A stretch of 15,751 bases of DNA from Angelakisella sp. (GTDB lineage: Bacteria; Bacillota; Clostridia; Oscillospirales; Ruminococcaceae): the NCBI GenBank assembly GCA_013316495.1, contig WSMP01000024.1, positions 1 through 15,751 of the forward strand, in the 5' to 3' direction. This document shows, piece after piece, positions 6,414 through 13,037 of this stretch. Made by a program: the position numbers and the translations under genes. The notes under the pieces are model-generated. The model was not told where the DNA came from, searched no databases, and saw only the letters and a list, made by a program, of their open reading frames with translations. Every line of letters starts with the position of its first letter. The stretch's first letter is position 1.

Positions 6414-7298
6414 TTGGATATTTTGCAGAAAAATATACTAGAAGTAAAAGATTTGGCCAAGGATTACCCTGGTTTCCACCTGAAAATGGACCTGGCCGTC
6501 CCGGCGGGGAGCATCATGGGGCTGGTGGGGCCCAACGGAGCAGGGAAGTCCACCACCCTCCGGCTGATTTTGGGTCTGGCCCATCCAGACAGCGGCTCCA
6601 TCCAGGTGCTGGGGTGCAGCGATTTGAACAAGGCCCCCGCCCTCCGGGAGGATATCGGGGTGGTCTTCGACGAATGCTCCTTCCCGGAAATGCTGGACGC
6701 CGCCCAGATAGGGAAGGTGCTGGGAAAAATCCATCCCCGGTGGGATAAGGCGCGCTATGAGCAGCTTTTAAAGCGGCTGGAGCTGCCCTGGGGGAAGAAA
6801 ATCAAGGATTTTTCCAGGGGGATGAAGATGAAGCTGTCGATTGCGGCGGCCATGGCCCACAGCCCCCGCCTGCTGCTGATGGATGAGCCTACCAGCGGCC
6901 TGGACCCCATGGTGCGGGGGCAGGTGCTGGAGCTGTTCCAGGAGTTTATCCAGGACGAGGAGCGGGGCATCCTCCTTTCCTCCCATATCACCAGCGACCT
7001 GGAGAAGGTGGCGGATTACATCACCTTTGTGGACCGGGGCCGGGCCCTCCTCACCGAGGAGAAGGACACCCTGGTGGAGGTGTATGGGGTGTTGAAGGGT
7101 CCCGCCGCCCGGATGGGGGAGGTGGAGCCGGGGGATGCCATCGGCCTGACCCAGACGAAGCACGGCTTTGAAGGGCTGGTGCGGGATAAGGCCGCCATGG
7201 CCCGAAAATACCCGGATTTTTTGGTGGATCGGGCCAACCTGGAGGAGGTTATCCTCTACCTTGTGCGGGAAAACCGGGAAGGGAGCGAAGAGAAATGA
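6414..7298 (+). CDS. ABC transporter ATP-binding protein (YtrB/PmtA-like)
   Basis: A 294-residue cytoplasmic ATPase. Walker A GPNGAGKST at residues 39–47, a variant signature FSRGMKMKLS at about 133–142, Walker B LLLMDEP with D157/E158, and the H-loop LLSSHITSDLEKVAD. The SRGMK form of the signature is typical of ATPases in ABC-2 exporters partnered with GntR regulators. After about residue 215 a C-terminal extension follows. The start is TTG at 6414, supported by GAGGAGG 9 bases upstream inside the end of the GntR gene; no ATG fits. The stop overlaps the permease start (ATGA). It likely pairs with the permease at 7295 to export or sense a membrane-active compound; the substrate is unknown. 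Confidence 0.92.
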   Translation: MDILQKNILEVKDLAKDYPGFHLKMDLAVPAGSIMGLVGPNGAGKSTTLRLILGLAHPDSGSIQVLGCSDLNKAPALREDIGVVFDECSFPEMLDAAQIGKVLGKIHPRWDKARYEQLLKRLELPWGKKIKDFSRGMKMKLSIAAAMAHSPRLLLMDEPTSGLDPMVRGQVLELFQEFIQDEERGILLSSHITSDLEKVADYITFVDRGRALLTEEKDTLVEVYGVLKGPAARMGEVEPGDAIGLTQTKHGFEGLVRDKAAMARKYPDFLVDRANLEEVILYLVRENREGSEEK

Positions 7299-7936
7299 CG
7301 GGACTGGTTTTAAAGGATTTTATGCTGATGAAAAAGAACGCCCTGTATATTGCGGTGGTGATGCTGTTCTTCGCCGGAATCTACGGCTCCATGGGCAGCG
7401 ACTCCTTTGTCTCCTTCTTTGTTTCGGTGATGGTGGTAAGCATCCTCATCTCCACCATGAGCTACGACGAGTTTTACCACTGGGAGCGGTACGCCGCTGT
7501 GCTGCCCCTCTCCCGCCGGCAGATTGTGGGGGCCAAATACCTGACAGCCCTCCTCTTCTTCGCCATCGGCGGCCTTTACACCATGGCAATCGACGGGGCA
7601 AGCCTGCTGCTGCGGGGCGGCTCCCTTTCGGGGGAGGCCCTTCTGGTGATGGTCCTGGCCCCCCTGACGGGGATGGTTGGCGCGGCGGTGACGCTGCCCT
7701 TCTACTACCGCTTCGGCGCCCAGCGCAGCCGCACCGCCATGCTGGTCTTCTACGGCGTCCCCAGCCTGCTGGTGGTGGTGGTGGCAAGGTTCGCCCCCGG
7801 CCTGTTGAAGGGGGGCCTGGAGGTGTCCCTTACCCTCGGCGGGTTCCTGGCGGGATGCGCCCTGTTTACCGCTGTGGCCCTGGGCCTTTCCTTCCTCCTT
7901 TCGGTGCGCATTTTGGAGAAAAAGGAGATTAAATAA
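7295..7936 (+). CDS. ABC-2 type transporter permease
   Basis: A 213-residue integral membrane protein with about six hydrophobic segments: IAVVMLFFAGIYG, FVSFFVSVMVVSILIS, a segment after AKYLTALLFF, MVLAPLTGMVGAAVTL, VPSLLVVVVA and GCALFTAVALGLSFLL. Between helices 2 and 3 is the block YDEFYHWERYAAVLPLSRRQIV, characteristic of the small ABC-2 permeases (ABC2_membrane_5 type) encoded beside YtrA-type regulators. Its ATG overlaps the ATPase stop by four bases, so it is the third gene of the operon. It ends KKEIK before a strong bidirectional terminator. Family and partner are well supported; the cargo is unknown. Confidence 0.88.
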   Translation: MTGLVLKDFMLMKKNALYIAVVMLFFAGIYGSMGSDSFVSFFVSVMVVSILISTMSYDEFYHWERYAAVLPLSRRQIVGAKYLTALLFFAIGGLYTMAIDGASLLLRGGSLSGEALLVMVLAPLTGMVGAAVTLPFYYRFGAQRSRTAMLVFYGVPSLLVVVVARFAPGLLKGGLEVSLTLGGFLAGCALFTAVALGLSFLLSVRILEKKEIK

Positions 7937-7944
7937 CAAATAGT

Positions 7945-7990
7945 AAAATCCCCCGGACGGTGCAGACAGCATGGTCCGGGGGATTTTCGT
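7945..7990. terminator. Bidirectional rho-independent terminator between the permease and the MATE gene
   Basis: A perfect 14-bp stem, AAAATCCCCCGGAC (7945–7958) with GTCCGGGGGATTTT (7974–7987), has A-runs on one side and T-runs on the other. It lies between convergent genes and can serve both. Confidence 0.92.
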
Positions 7991-7996
7991 TTGGTT

Positions 7997-9400
7997 TCAG
8001 GATGTCGGGGCGGCCAGGGCCTCCTCCTTGCGGCGGATGTTTTGCATCTCCCGAACGATAAAGCCCAGGGTCACCAGGAAGGCGGCCAAATCCGCCGCCG
8101 GCCCGGCATAGAGGATGCCCTCCAGGCCGAAGACCAGGGGCAGCGCCACCAGCAGGGGCATGAGGAAGAGTACCTGCCGGGTCATGGAAAGGAACATCCC
8201 CTTTAAGGGCTTGCCGATGGCGGCAAAGAAGTTGGAGGAAAGAAGCTGTACCCCGTTTACCAGCACCATCAGCAGAAAGACCCGCATAAAATGCACCGCG
8301 AACTGGTAATACAGCTCGTTCCCCTTGCCGAAGAAGGAGAGCAGCTGCCGGGGGAAGAACTGGAAGAACACAAAGCCCGCGGCGGAGATGACAAGGTTCC
8401 AGCGGATAGCCAGCCAGTAGGTATCCCGCGCCCGGCGGTATCGCCCCGCCCCGTAGTTGAAGCCGATGATGGGCTGGGTGCCCTGGGAAATGCCGATGAT
8501 AATCGCCAGGAGGATGGCGTTGGTCTTCATCACAATGCCGCTGGCCGCCAGGGGTATCTCCCGGCCGTAGGGGGAGAGGGCGCCGTAGTACACCAGGGAG
8601 TTGTTGAGGACGATCTGCACCAGGGTGATCGCCACCTGGTTGAAGCTGTTGCTCATGCCGTAGGTGACGATGGTGATGCTTTCATAGAGGGTGATGGCGA
8701 AGTGCTTTCTTTCCAGGCGGATGCTGCGGAACCGCCAAAGGTAGACCGCCGCAAGGAGGAAGGAGAAGACCTGCCCCAGAACGGTGGCGATGGCCGCTCC
8801 CCGCACCCCCATCCCCAGCACAAAGATAAAGATGGGGTCCAAAATGGTGTTGAGCACCGCCCCGGCGGTGATGCAAAGCATGGAGTACCGGGGGCTGCCG
8901 TCCGCCCTGGCCAGGGTGCTGAGGACCTTGGTGAGGATGAAGAAGGGTAGGCCCAGGGCGGTGATGCGGGCGTACTCCTGGGCGTAGGGGAATACCTCCG
9001 GGGTGGAGCCGAACAGCCCCAGCAGGGGGTCCAGAAAGATCTCGATAAGAAGGGCGTAGAGGAGGCCGAAAACCAGGGCCATGGAGATGGCGTTGCCGGC
9101 GATGGAGGCGGCCTTTTCTCCCTCCCCCCGTCCCAGGTAGAGGGAAAAGCGGGAGGCGCTGCCGGCGGAGATAAGCAGGGCGATGGCAAGGCAGATGGTG
9201 GTAAGGGGATAAGCCACGTTGGTGGCGGCGTTGCCCAGGTAGCCCACCCCCCAGCCGATGAAGACCTGGTCCACGATGTTATAGAGGGAGCTTACCAGCA
9301 TCGCCACAATGCTGGGGATGGCAAAGCCCCGCAGCAGTTTTGGGATATTTTCGTACCCCAGGGGGTTTTCCGCCTCCTGGGGGATGGAAGATTGGTTCAA
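7997..9400 (-). CDS. MATE family efflux transporter
   Basis: A 467-residue multidrug/toxin exporter with twelve predicted membrane helices, using an ion gradient to expel organic compounds. Typical MATE blocks are FAIPSIVAMLVSSLYNIVDQVFIG at helix 1 and the repeated half (NNSLVYYG, GISQGTQPIIGFNYGAGRYRR) in the second half. Length fits the family (about 450). Translation starts at TTG 9400: AAAGGAG lies 8 bases upstream and the N-terminus MNQSSIPQEAENPLGYENIPKLL fits the family; the in-frame extension to 9622 would cross the promoter. It is transcribed alone from the promoter at 9555, divergent from the YitT gene. Substrate unknown. Confidence 0.93.
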   Translation of the reverse strand: MNQSSIPQEAENPLGYENIPKLLRGFAIPSIVAMLVSSLYNIVDQVFIGWGVGYLGNAATNVAYPLTTICLAIALLISAGSASRFSLYLGRGEGEKAASIAGNAISMALVFGLLYALLIEIFLDPLLGLFGSTPEVFPYAQEYARITALGLPFFILTKVLSTLARADGSPRYSMLCITAGAVLNTILDPIFIFVLGMGVRGAAIATVLGQVFSFLLAAVYLWRFRSIRLERKHFAITLYESITIVTYGMSNSFNQVAITLVQIVLNNSLVYYGALSPYGREIPLAASGIVMKTNAILLAIIIGISQGTQPIIGFNYGAGRYRRARDTYWLAIRWNLVISAAGFVFFQFFPRQLLSFFGKGNELYYQFAVHFMRVFLLMVLVNGVQLLSSNFFAAIGKPLKGMFLSMTRQVLFLMPLLVALPLVFGLEGILYAGPAADLAAFLVTLGFIVREMQNIRRKEEALAAPTS

Positions 9401-9548
9401 AGGGCACACTCCTTTTGCTCTGTGGGCCAGTGTCACCGAAGGGGGGCAGGGAATAGGATGGGAAAAGGGCGGCCCCTGCGGACGCGGCGCCAAAATGTTT
9501 AGAAGCAGCGCCAGGCGGCCCGGCATACCGGGCCAAACGGTGCTATTT
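9401..9548 (-). promoter_or_regulatory. About 148-nt structured leader of the MATE gene
   Basis: The predicted transcript starts near 9548. It soon forms GGCCCGG (9534–9528) with CCGGGCC (9523–9517) on a 4-base loop, inside a longer imperfect stem that pairs AGCACC with GGCGCT. The hairpin has no T-run, so it is not a simple terminator. No riboswitch class is recognised. The region otherwise holds only the ribosome binding site. Confidence 0.45.
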
Positions 9549-9554
9549 CTTAAA

Positions 9555-9583
9555 ATTATACCAGAAAGCGGCCTCCAGGTCAA
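9555..9583 (-). promoter_or_regulatory. Promoter of the MATE gene
   Basis: On the minus strand TTGACC (9583–9578), a 17-base spacer and a consensus TATAAT (9560–9555). The -35 region reads TTGACCTGGAG, as at degV. Confidence 0.88.
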
Positions 9584-9677
9584 AGTTTGGGGAATGAAGG
9601 GGAAAAGGAAAGCCTCGAACAAGGGCGGAGATAGGTGGAGGAAGGAGCCTATCCCTCCCCGTTCCCGGATACGGCCT

Positions 9678-9707
9678 TTGCCAAAAGCAGAAGGGTTCTG
9701 CTATAAT
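9678..9707 (+). promoter_or_regulatory. Promoter of the YitT-like gene
   Basis: TTGCCA (9678–9683), an 18-base spacer and TATAAT (9702–9707), 30 bases before the ATG. It is divergent from the MATE promoter; about 95 bases separate the two. Confidence 0.8.
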
Positions 9708-9737
9708 AAATGGGTCATCTTGAAAGGAGCTGTTACT

Positions 9738-10388
9738 ATGAATACCCGCCAGGCAGGGGGGCGCGCCGCCGCCCTTGCAAAGTACGGGATGCTGGTGGGG
9801 GGCACCGCCATTCTGGCCTTCGGCCTCTATAACGTCCACCGCCAAAGCAATATTACCGAGGGAGGGGTCCTGGGGCTGGTGCTCTTCTTTGACCACTGGC
9901 TGGGCGTCACCCCCGCCCTGGTTTCCCCGGTGCTGGACGCCTTTTGTTACCTCATCGGCTTTCGCTTTTTGGGGCGGGAGTTTGCCAAATGCTCCCTGGT
10001 GGCAAGCCTCAGCTTCGCCTGCTGGTACGCCCTCTTTGAGCGCTTCCCTCCCCTCCTCCCCAGCCTGCGGGAGCACCCGGTGGCGGCGGCCCTTTTGGGG
10101 GCCTGCTTTGTGGGCCTGGGGGTGGGTCTGGCAGTCCGGGCCGGGGGTGCCGCCGGCGGGGACGACGCCTTGGCCATGACTATCTCCCACCTGACGAAAT
10201 GCCCCATCGCCAGGGCCTATCTCTTCACCGACGTGGTGGTGCTGGCCCTTTCCAGCACCTACATCCCCCTGAAGAACCTGCTTTGCTCCCTGCTGACCGT
10301 CACCATCTCCTCCTTCCTCATCGGCCGGGTGCAGACCATCCGCCTGGGGAAGAAGCCCCCAAAGGGCGCCTTGGCCCCGGCAAAGTAG
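9738..10388 (+). CDS. YitT family (DUF161) membrane protein
   Basis: A 216-residue integral membrane protein. Features of the YitT family: a first helix ending AILAFGLYNVH, then the glycine-rich SNITEGGVLGLVLFFDHWLG (family: AEGGVTGI–LLLH), a second helix pair, LIGFRFLGREFAKCSL, and the later GGDDALAMTISHL matching the family's GGTD block. The C-terminal cytoplasmic DUF2179 domain present in longer YitT proteins is absent, so this is the short form. ATG 9738 is supported by AAAGGAG 8 bases upstream and a promoter; an in-frame extension upstream to 9309 would run through both. The function of the family is not established. It stands alone; its own terminator is not clear. Confidence 0.85.
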   Translation: MNTRQAGGRAAALAKYGMLVGGTAILAFGLYNVHRQSNITEGGVLGLVLFFDHWLGVTPALVSPVLDAFCYLIGFRFLGREFAKCSLVASLSFACWYALFERFPPLLPSLREHPVAAALLGACFVGLGVGLAVRAGGAAGGDDALAMTISHLTKCPIARAYLFTDVVVLALSSTYIPLKNLLCSLLTVTISSFLIGRVQTIRLGKKPPKGALAPAK

Positions 10389-10479
10389 AGAGCAGCGCCC
10401 CTGCTGGGGATCTCCAAAACTACACAGACTTTGGACGAAACCAACTGTGTCATAAAAACATTGGCCGCTTTTCTTTTTG

Positions 10480-10513
10480 CTTCTTTTTCTTTTCCCGCGA
10501 AAAGAAAAAGAAG
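10480..10513 (-). repeat. Dispersed polypyrimidine/polypurine hairpin, copy C (inverted)
   Basis: A perfect 15-bp stem (10480–10494 with 10499–10513). Read on the minus strand, the loop is GCGG and the tail is CAAAAAGAAAAGCGGCC, matching the tail of copies A, B and D. It is therefore in the opposite orientation to the other three. It lies between the YitT-like gene and the Mrp promoter. Confidence 0.82.
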
Positions 10514-10529
10514 GCAGGCCCCCGCCTGG

Positions 10530-10558
10530 TTGACAAAGGCGGAGGCAGGGCCTATACT
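10530..10558 (+). promoter_or_regulatory. Promoter of the Mrp–C_GCAxxG operon, embedded in a dyad
   Basis: TTGACA (10530–10535), 17 bases, TATACT (10553–10558). It is surrounded by a nested inverted repeat: AGGCCC (10516–10521) with GGGCCT (10548–10553), and CCGCCT (10522–10527) with AGGCGG (10537–10542). This could be an operator. Confidence 0.85.
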
Positions 10559-10591
10559 ATATGCCAAGGAACGGTAAAGGAGAGAAACGCT

Positions 10592-11434
10592 ATGTCCAAC
10601 ACACCGGAGGGCTGCACCCACGACTGCGGGTCTTGCAGCCAGAGCTGCGGCGAAAGGAAACAGGCTCCCCAGAGCTTTTTGGAAAACCCCCATGAGCTGA
10701 GCTGCATCAAAAAGGTCATCGGGGTGGTGTCCGGCAAGGGGGGCGTTGGGAAATCCATGGTCACCAGCATGATGGCGGTGCTGCTTAACCGCAAGGGCTA
10801 CAGCACAGCCGTCCTGGACGCGGATATCACCGGCCCCTCCATCCCCAAGGCCTTCGGCATCCACGAAAAGGCTCAGGGGGATGAGACGGGCCTCTACCCC
10901 GCCCGGAGCAAAACCGGCATCGGCATCATGTCGGTAAATATGCTGCTGGAGACCGAGACCACCCCCGTCATCTGGCGCGGCCCGGTGATTTCCGGGGTGG
11001 TGAAGCAGTTTTGGACCGACGTGGTCTGGGGGGATGTGGACTTCCTCTTTGTGGATATGCCCCCCGGCACCGGGGACGTGCCCCTCACCGTCTTCCAGTC
11101 CATCCCCCTGGATGGCATCATCGTGGTCACCTCCCCCCAGGAACTGGTGTCGGTGATTGTGGAAAAGGCGGTAAACATGGCAAAGATGATGAACATCCCC
11201 ATCCTGGGCCTGGTGGAGAACATGAGCTACGTCACCTGCCCCGACTGCGGCAGGGAAATCCAGGTCTTCGGGGAAAGCCGCCTCACCGAGGTGGCCGCTC
11301 ACAACGGCATCCCTGTTTTGGGGCGCATCCCTATGGATCCCGCCCTCGCCAGGGTGGTGGACCAGGGCGTGGTGGAGCTCTTTGAGGGGGATTGGCTGGA
11401 CGCCGCCGCCCAGAAGCTGGAGGACCAGCAGTGA
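10592..11434 (+). CDS. mrp: Mrp/NBP35 family P-loop ATPase, iron-sulfur cluster carrier
   Basis: A 280-residue cytoplasmic protein of the Mrp/ApbC/Nbp35 family, which binds and transfers Fe-S clusters to apoproteins. Seen: an N-terminal cysteine cluster C8-x3-C12-x2-C15-x3-C19; the deviant Walker A GKGGVGKS at 48–55; LDADITGPSIPKAFG (switch region); VDMPPGTGD; and a C-terminal C216-P-D-C219, the usual bridging-cluster CxxC. An extra N-terminal cysteine cluster is more typical of Nbp35-like than of plain ApbC proteins, although its spacing differs. ATG 10592 has AAAGGAG about 9 bases upstream; in-frame extension to 10199 crosses the promoter. The stop overlaps the GTG start of the next gene. 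Family call firm. Confidence 0.94.
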   Translation: MSNTPEGCTHDCGSCSQSCGERKQAPQSFLENPHELSCIKKVIGVVSGKGGVGKSMVTSMMAVLLNRKGYSTAVLDADITGPSIPKAFGIHEKAQGDETGLYPARSKTGIGIMSVNMLLETETTPVIWRGPVISGVVKQFWTDVVWGDVDFLFVDMPPGTGDVPLTVFQSIPLDGIIVVTSPQELVSVIVEKAVNMAKMMNIPILGLVENMSYVTCPDCGREIQVFGESRLTEVAAHNGIPVLGRIPMDPALARVVDQGVVELFEGDWLDAAAQKLEDQQ

Positions 11435-11892
11435 CCGCGCCGGAGAAAAAGGGCCAGCTGGCCCAGGAATATTTTGAAAGCGGCTGCAATTGCAGCCAGG
11501 CGGTGCTGCTGGCATTTGCCCCCGACTGCGGCCTGGAGCGGGATACCGCCCTGGCCCTGGCCTCCTCCTTTGGCGGGGGCTTTGGGCGGATGCGGGAGCT
11601 GTGCGGGGCCCTTTCCGGCGCGGGGATGGCCCTGGGGCTGCTGCGGGGCTACACCGGCTTGGAGGACAAGCCGGCCAAGCAGCAGCACTATGATTTGATT
11701 CAGCGCCTCTGCCAGCGCTTCCAGGAGGAGCAGGGGCACCTGCGGTGCGCCGATTTGCTGGAAAAGCTCCAGGGGGAGCCGGGGCCGGAGCCCGCCGACC
11801 GCACCCCGGAGTACTATAAGGCCCGCCCCTGCGGGCGGCTGGTGGCCTGTGCCGCCCGCCTCACCCAGGAGCTGTTGGAGGAGACAGCGTAG
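11431..11892 (+). CDS. C_GCAxxG_C_C family putative redox protein
   Basis: A 153-residue cytoplasmic protein with the family's cysteine motif: C19 and C21 in SGCNCSQAVLLAF, C33, then GGGFGRMRELCGALSGAGMALG with C58-G-A-x-x-G, and later cysteines in HLRCADLL and RPCGRLVACAARL. Family members are of unknown function; the conserved cysteines imply redox or metal/Fe-S cluster chemistry. GTG 11431 overlaps the Mrp stop (GTGA) with GGAGG about 8 bases upstream, so it is translationally coupled to the Fe-S carrier. That makes it a plausible client or partner of the ATPase (inference). The stop is TAG 11890–11892, eight bases before hairpin copy D. Confidence 0.88.
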   Translation: MTAPEKKGQLAQEYFESGCNCSQAVLLAFAPDCGLERDTALALASSFGGGFGRMRELCGALSGAGMALGLLRGYTGLEDKPAKQQHYDLIQRLCQRFQEEQGHLRCADLLEKLQGEPGPEPADRTPEYYKARPCGRLVACAARLTQELLEETA

Positions 11893-11899
11893 AGCTTTT

Positions 11900-11935
11900 C
11901 TTCCTTTTCTTCTCACTCGTGAGAAGAAAAGGAAG
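11900..11935 (+). repeat. Dispersed polypyrimidine/polypurine hairpin, copy D
   Basis: A 17-bp perfect inverted repeat (11900–11916 with 11919–11935), the longest of the four, followed by CGAAAAGAAGAACGACC, which leads straight into the first 118-bp tandem unit. It lies just downstream of a stop codon, as copy A does. Confidence 0.85.
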
Positions 11936-11944
11936 CGAAAAGAA

Positions 11945-12278
11945 GAACGACCGGGCTGTGCCCGGAGCCACACCCTACCCGGACCGGACGAAAAGTCCGG
12001 TCCTTGACCTATGCGGAATGCGAAAATGACTGCCTGGAGTTTAAAATGGTGCAGGAGGCAAAGAATGACCGGGCTGTGCCCGGAGCCACGCCCTACCCGG
12101 ACCGGACGAAAAGTCCGGTCCTTGACCTGTGCGGAATGCGAAAATGACTGCCTGGAGTTTAAAATGGTGCAGGAGGCAAAGAACGACCGAGCTGTGCCCG
12201 GAGCCACGCCCTACCCGGACCGGACGAAAAGTCCGGTCCTTGACCTGTGCGGAATGCGAAAATGACTGCCTGGAGTTT
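11945..12278. repeat. Tandem array: about 2.8 copies of a 118-bp unit
   Basis: Units begin at 11945, 12063 and 12181 (exact period 118); the third stops matching near 12278. Only about four substitutions separate the units, so amplification is recent. Each unit contains a GC hairpin, CCGGGC-TGT-GCCCGG (weakened by one A in unit 3), and a perfect 9-bp hairpin, GGACCGGAC-GAAAA-GTCCGGTCC (11981–12003, 12099–12121, 12217–12239), followed by TTGACC. The period is not a multiple of three, so the open frames through it are not a repeated protein. There are no spacers, so it is not a CRISPR array. Confidence 0.93.
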
Positions 12279-12304
12279 TAGGATACTGCCAAAAGTGGAA
12301 AAGG

Positions 12305-12336
12305 AAAGACAGCCGGGGTTTGCCCAGCTGTCTTTT
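12305..12336. terminator. Terminator of folT (also active-looking on the plus strand)
   Basis: A perfect 9-bp stem, AAAGACAGC (12305–12313) with GCTGTCTTT (12327–12335). It lies 16 bases beyond the folT stop. On the minus strand it is followed by CCTTTTCC; on the plus strand by one more T, then ATGCC. Confidence 0.7.
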
Positions 12337-12351
12337 ATGCCATTTGCTGCT

Positions 12352-12954
12352 TTAGTTTTTTTTCTCCTGCTTCGGCAGCAGTCCGTTTTTGGCGCAGATA
12401 GGCGCCATGGCCCGGAGGAAGAGCCAAAGGAGCAGCGCCTCCACCGGCAGCAGCCCGATGTTTTTGGCAAGGCTCTTTACAAGGTAGTAGTAATACCCCT
12501 TGCTGAACTGGATGGCGCTCCACAGGGCCCCCAGCCCCACGTTTACCAAAAGGTTTACCGAAAGTTTTGCCAGCACCACCCGCAGGGCGGTGACACGGGC
12601 ACGGTAGAAGAAGAGGGCGTAGAAGAAGGAGCCCAGCATGGTGGAAAGGACATAGCCGGGGAAGAAGGGGCCGGTGGGGTGGACGAAGTACCCCAGCACA
12701 TCGGTGGCAAAGCCGGAAAGCAGCGCCACCACCGGCCCGTAGATGGCCGCCCCCAGGCTGTTGACGAAGTAGCCGAAGAAGATGTTCAGGTTATCCCCCA
12801 GGGGGATATACAGGCCGCTGAGGACGATGCGCAGGGCCACCACAATGGCCGCCAGGGTCAGCATCCGCAGGTTTTGCAGCTCCCGGAGGGCGGTGCGCCA
12901 GTAGCTCCGGGAAAAGGGGCTGGCAAGGGAAAGAGATTCTGGATTTTTGTACAA
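12352..12954 (-). CDS. folT: Folate ECF transporter S component
   Basis: A 200-residue membrane protein that binds folate and, with the shared EcfA/A'/T module encoded elsewhere, imports it. The sequence has six hydrophobic segments and the FolT block NSLGAAIYGPVVALLSGFATD followed by HPTGPFFPGYVLSTMLG, characteristic of folate S components, then VNLLVNVGLGALW. A tetrahydrofolate riboswitch lies directly upstream, which independently supports the assignment. The start is TTG 12954, with AAAGGAG 8 bases upstream (12969–12963); a further in-frame ATG at 13008 would overlap that ribosome binding site and a leader hairpin. It is monocistronic and ends before the terminator at 12305. Confidence 0.93.
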   Translation of the reverse strand: MYKNPESLSLASPFSRSYWRTALRELQNLRMLTLAAIVVALRIVLSGLYIPLGDNLNIFFGYFVNSLGAAIYGPVVALLSGFATDVLGYFVHPTGPFFPGYVLSTMLGSFFYALFFYRARVTALRVVLAKLSVNLLVNVGLGALWSAIQFSKGYYYYLVKSLAKNIGLLPVEALLLWLFLRAMAPICAKNGLLPKQEKKN

Positions 12955-12970
12955 AAAATACACTCCTTTC

Positions 12971-12995
12971 GTGCATCGGTTTGTACCGTATGCAC
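12971..12995 (-). promoter_or_regulatory. Hairpin at the folT ribosome binding site
   Basis: On the minus strand GTGCAT-A-CGGT closes with ACCG-ATGCAC (10 bp with one bulged A), ending two bases before AAAGGAG. It is a candidate part of the riboswitch expression platform. With no poly-T after it, control would be at translation initiation. Confidence 0.55.
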
Positions 12996-13037
12996 GGCAG
13001 GACGGCAAAAGTCCGCCCGGCGGAGTGCAACTATGGT

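Noticed and set aside
9401..9622. Extended N-terminus of the MATE protein
   Set aside because: It would cross the MATE promoter; the TTG at 9400 has a good ribosome binding site and gives the usual family length.
10259..11515. 418-codon minus-strand frame opposite mrp
   Set aside because: Antisense of a conserved Mrp ATPase; no recognisable domain.
12011..12265. 84-codon plus-strand frame in the tandem array, with a C-x2-C-x3-C pattern in places
   Set aside because: The 118-base period changes frame in every unit, so no unit repeats the same peptide; no ribosome binding site.
11945..12278. CRISPR array
   Set aside because: Units are contiguous 118-bp repeats without unique spacers and with no cas genes nearby.
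11945..12278. TTGACC in each tandem unit as three promoters
   Set aside because: No -10-like hexamer at 16–18 bases downstream.
12955..13008. ATG 13008 as the folT start
   Set aside because: It would place the ribosome binding site and its hairpin inside the coding region; TTG 12954 is correctly spaced from AAAGGAG.
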